Below are positions 61,452 to 64,000 of a stretch of 64,000 nt of DNA, piece by piece; the stretch's first letter is position 1; each line of letters starts with the position of its first letter. Below the pieces are notes generated by a model. It did no database searches and was not told where the DNA came from. It was given only the letters and a program-made list of their open reading frames with translations. Both the position numbers and the translations under genes were made by a program. Source of the DNA: Thermoplasmata archaeon (GTDB taxonomy: Archaea; Thermoplasmatota; Thermoplasmata; Thermoplasmatales; Thermoplasmataceae); the NCBI GenBank assembly GCA_021835025.1, contig JAKBQY010000014.1, positions 82,508-146,507 of the forward strand, in the 5' to 3' direction.

Positions 61452-61814
61452 CGTAGGTTATTGTTTAAATATATATACATTTAATGCTAATTCTTAAGTG
61501 GGATGAATGTTTATGGATGTTTATTAAAAGATTTACATTTTATAAAATAAATTACCATACAACTATGGGGGTTAAGAGGGAAAACGCGAATACAATGCAA
61601 GTGTAATAGGGATTTTGTACATGTGATTTATTTCAGGGGTAAATATTAAGCGGAATTTCATTTAGTAAAAGTAAAACGATTATTGTCCAACAAGGATATA
61701 ATGAATATATGTTTAATAATTAATTGCTCTTTACTGCTACCTAAATGCCCAGATTGTTGTTTAACCCTATTTTTCCATTAGAAAAATTAAATATTACATT
61801 AGACATAAACATTT

Positions 61815-62552
61815 ATGGAAATAGTAGTCCTTATTAAGCAAACAATAGATATGGACCAGTTAAAACTGAATGAAAACAGCGAACCAATTACTGAAAATCT
61901 TCCATTGAAGGTTGATGTATTAAGCAAGAATGCTATTGAAGCTGCAATACAGCTTAAGGAAAAATACAGTGCACATGTAACTGGAATTATTTTTGGAACC
62001 GATAAGTCAACGTCAGCGATGAAGGAAGCATATGCAATGGGAGTTGATGATGGAATCATAGTGACAGGATATAAAAGAACAGAGCCATCAATTACTGCTA
62101 GTGTTTTGCATGATAAAATAAAGAATATAGAATTTGACCTTATTATTCTTGGCAATCAATCCTCAGACTCCTATTCTGGCCTTTTGGGTGGTATGCTTGC
62201 AACAAAATTGGGAATACCAATTATGAGCAATGCAATAGGAATAGAAATTAAAAATGAAAATGTAGAGGTCACAATAGAAGGAGATAAATATGATTTTATT
62301 GAGGAAGCGAAAAAACCATGTGTTATTTCAGTAGCACAGGAAATCAATACACCACGACTTCCAAACGTGATGCAAATTATGTCCGCAGGCAAGAAAAAAA
62401 TAAATATAGAAGAGTCTGGAGCAGTTTACATTGATAATATAAATACATTGTCAAATAAAGCACCAAAAAATGATAGGAAGAAAATAATATACGAAGAGGA
62501 GGATGAGGGAATAGATAATGTTGCCAAGATTTTAAAAGGGGTGACAAGATGA
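61815..62552 (+). CDS. etfB: Electron transfer flavoprotein beta subunit
   Basis: MEIVVLIKQTIDMDQLKLNE...DLIILGNQSSDSYSGLLGGMLATKLGIPI...ANVPRLPN-like TPRLPNVMQIMSAGKKKI. Confidence 0.92.
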   Translation: MEIVVLIKQTIDMDQLKLNENSEPITENLPLKVDVLSKNAIEAAIQLKEKYSAHVTGIIFGTDKSTSAMKEAYAMGVDDGIIVTGYKRTEPSITASVLHDKIKNIEFDLIILGNQSSDSYSGLLGGMLATKLGIPIMSNAIGIEIKNENVEVTIEGDKYDFIEEAKKPCVISVAQEINTPRLPNVMQIMSAGKKKINIEESGAVYIDNINTLSNKAPKNDRKKIIYEEEDEGIDNVAKILKGVTR

Positions 62553-63430
62553 AAGCACTTATGTTTTCAGATGAACCAAAGAATATAAAGGAAATGTTGA
62601 CATATTTTTCAAATGATATGGAGGTTACTGCAATATCTGTAGAAGATGCTTTAGTAAAAAAATATGGTGCGGAAAAAATATATTTCTATAAGGATGGATT
62701 TTCTGATAATATTTCAAATGCAATACAAAAACTTGTTGATTTGATAAAACCAGATTATATATTTATATCCTCCACAATACTGGGAAGGGAAATAGCAGGC
62801 ATACTGTCTTCAAAATTAAATGAACAGTGCATAAGCGAAATATTTTCCTTCAAACTGGGCAAAATGGCAACCACAAAAAGATATCTCTATGGTGGGAAAA
62901 CCGTTCTTGAGGAGGAATCAAATTGCAAATTATTCACAGTTTCTCCAGGATTAGCAGAAGCCGTAGAAACAAATAACGAATCAAAAAGCGAGAACCTAAC
63001 TCTTGAACCGACAAAATACAGATTAATTGAAAGAAAGGAAAAAAAATCAGGGGATTCTGATATAGCTGAAGCAAAAATCATAGTTTCAATAGGCAGGGGG
63101 GTTGGATCAAAGGAAAACATAGATAAAATAATGCCTCTTGTAAATATGCTTAATGCAAAACTGGCTGGTTCTAGACCGGTATGCCTTGATTATAAATGGC
63201 TAACCGAGGATCAGCAGATTGGGCTATCGGGGAAAAAAGTGAGACCAGATATTTACATAGCACTCGGTATCTCAGGACAGATTCAACATATAGCAGGAAT
63301 CAGGGGGGCAAAGACAATAATTGCAATAAATAAGGATGAATCTGCACCTATTTTTGAGGAATGCGATTATGGGATTGTGGGAGATCTATTTAAAATTGTT
63401 CCTGCCCTTGTAGACAAAATAAATAATTAA
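62549..63430 (+). CDS. etfA: Electron transfer flavoprotein alpha subunit
   Basis: SIGRGVGSKENIDKIMPLVNMLNAKLAGSRPVCLDYKWLTEDQQIGLSGKKVRPDIYIALGISGQIQHIAGIRGAKTIIAINKDESAPIFEECDYGIVGD. Confidence 0.95.
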   Translation: MKALMFSDEPKNIKEMLTYFSNDMEVTAISVEDALVKKYGAEKIYFYKDGFSDNISNAIQKLVDLIKPDYIFISSTILGREIAGILSSKLNEQCISEIFSFKLGKMATTKRYLYGGKTVLEEESNCKLFTVSPGLAEAVETNNESKSENLTLEPTKYRLIERKEKKSGDSDIAEAKIIVSIGRGVGSKENIDKIMPLVNMLNAKLAGSRPVCLDYKWLTEDQQIGLSGKKVRPDIYIALGISGQIQHIAGIRGAKTIIAINKDESAPIFEECDYGIVGDLFKIVPALVDKINN

Positions 63431-63492
63431 TTTTACCCATTTTTTAAATAAAGTTTGATTATGCATTTTGGATAATTTTTGATTTTATTTAA

Positions 63493-63762
63493 CACAGTGA
63501 GCGGGAAAAACCACACCATTTATGGGTAGAATAAAATCGAACCCTTTTATATCACAGGAGAACATGATTCCGGTCTACTGGTAAACATAATGAAAGAAGG
63601 TCGGATCATATATAGCTCCATGCCTGCCTGTGCTCGTAAAGTCGAATGGCTGGGCATGAAGAACAGGGTATCCACGACCCGTGGGGAATGCAAGCCTGTG
63701 GAGACTCCGCCAGTAGCCTTTGAAGCAGGAAGCCCACGAATTCATTCGTGGAAGGAGGTCAC
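63493..63762 (+). mobile_element. 270-bp non-autonomous IS200/IS605-TnpB-derived MITE, copy 2
   Basis: CACAGTGAGCGGGAAAAACCACACCATTTATGGG...AACCCTTTTATATCACAGGAGAAC...RGECKPVETPPVAFEAGSPRIHS...CCCACGAATTCATTCGTGGAAGGAGGTCAC; same length and architecture as 6577-6846. Confidence 0.87.
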
Positions 63763-63947
63763 GGAGAACTTTAACTTCCCAGTCACCATATACTTTAAAA
63801 TACAAAAAATATATAATTATACATATATTATTTAACATTTAATATTTAAATATTTAGTAAATATTAAAAAAGGTTATAATAACATTGGAAAAAGCATATT
63901 AATTGTACGATAACAATACTTAAATACTATTTCAAATTGTATAACCT

Positions 63948-64000
63948 ATGTCGGAAACACTACCAATGGATGAAAAATATAATGCCCATATGTCGACATA
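63948..64000 (+). CDS. Start of an unidentified CDS (truncated by window edge)
   Basis: ATG TCG GAA ACA CTA CCA ATG GAT GAA AAA TAT AAT GCC CAT ATG TCG ACA: MSETLPMDEKYNAHMST... Confidence 0.4.
   Translation, partial: MSETLPMDEKYNAHMST

Noticed and set aside
63575-63838. 87-aa minus and 81-aa plus ORFs over 63575-63838
   Set aside because: Lie within the MITE; the plus frame is the residual tnpB 3' end, the minus frame is antisense.
1-64000. CRISPR array, rRNA operon, or a complete defence island
   Set aside because: No regularly spaced repeats, no rRNA-like stretches, and no recognisable cas/restriction/toxin-antitoxin cluster beyond the isolated items listed.

Overview
AT-rich archaeal chromosome segment. 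The gene set (tricorn-factor-like M1 aminopeptidase, leaderless genes, cell-surface FTESGLPSG repeat proteins, RadB, RqcH, TiaS, Hel308, thermosome) points to Thermoplasmatales, probably a Ferroplasma-like organism (inference). Most of the window is dense housekeeping sequence: Sua5, Pcc1/prefoldin beta, FAD synthase, ScpA-SMC, TyrRS, FEN1, RadB, PGI/PMI, RqcH, TiaS, UppS, Trm5, Hel308, ArgF, TrxB, thermosome, a ThyX-like protein, chorismate synthase, DUF2070, ATP-NAD kinase, ETF, tRNA-Gly and tRNA-Gln. The most notable signal is a dispersed family of IS200/IS605-type (TnpB) derivatives. Two colinear 270-bp elements (6577-6846 and 63493-63762) lack transposase and nearly all of tnpB. They keep the left-end hairpins, the tnpB 3' end and a right end whose hairpins differ in sequence but keep pairing, as expected for a TnpB guide RNA (omegaRNA/reRNA) scaffold. 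Removing one of them restores an uninterrupted membrane-protein ORF exactly in frame. Related fragments lie at 6172-6355 (tnpB N-terminus truncating a tyrosine recombinase next to tRNA-Gly), 27241-27361, 28098-28364, 43071-43126 and 57973-58028. Other leads: a 46-aa hydrophobic peptide gene followed by a 2-TM protein (bacteriocin/immunity-like or toxin-like), a decayed archaeal AAA ATPase, a 48-bp exact repeat pair, and candidate operators at two transporter loci. No CRISPR array or rRNA was seen. All calls come from reading the sequence; no database search was run.
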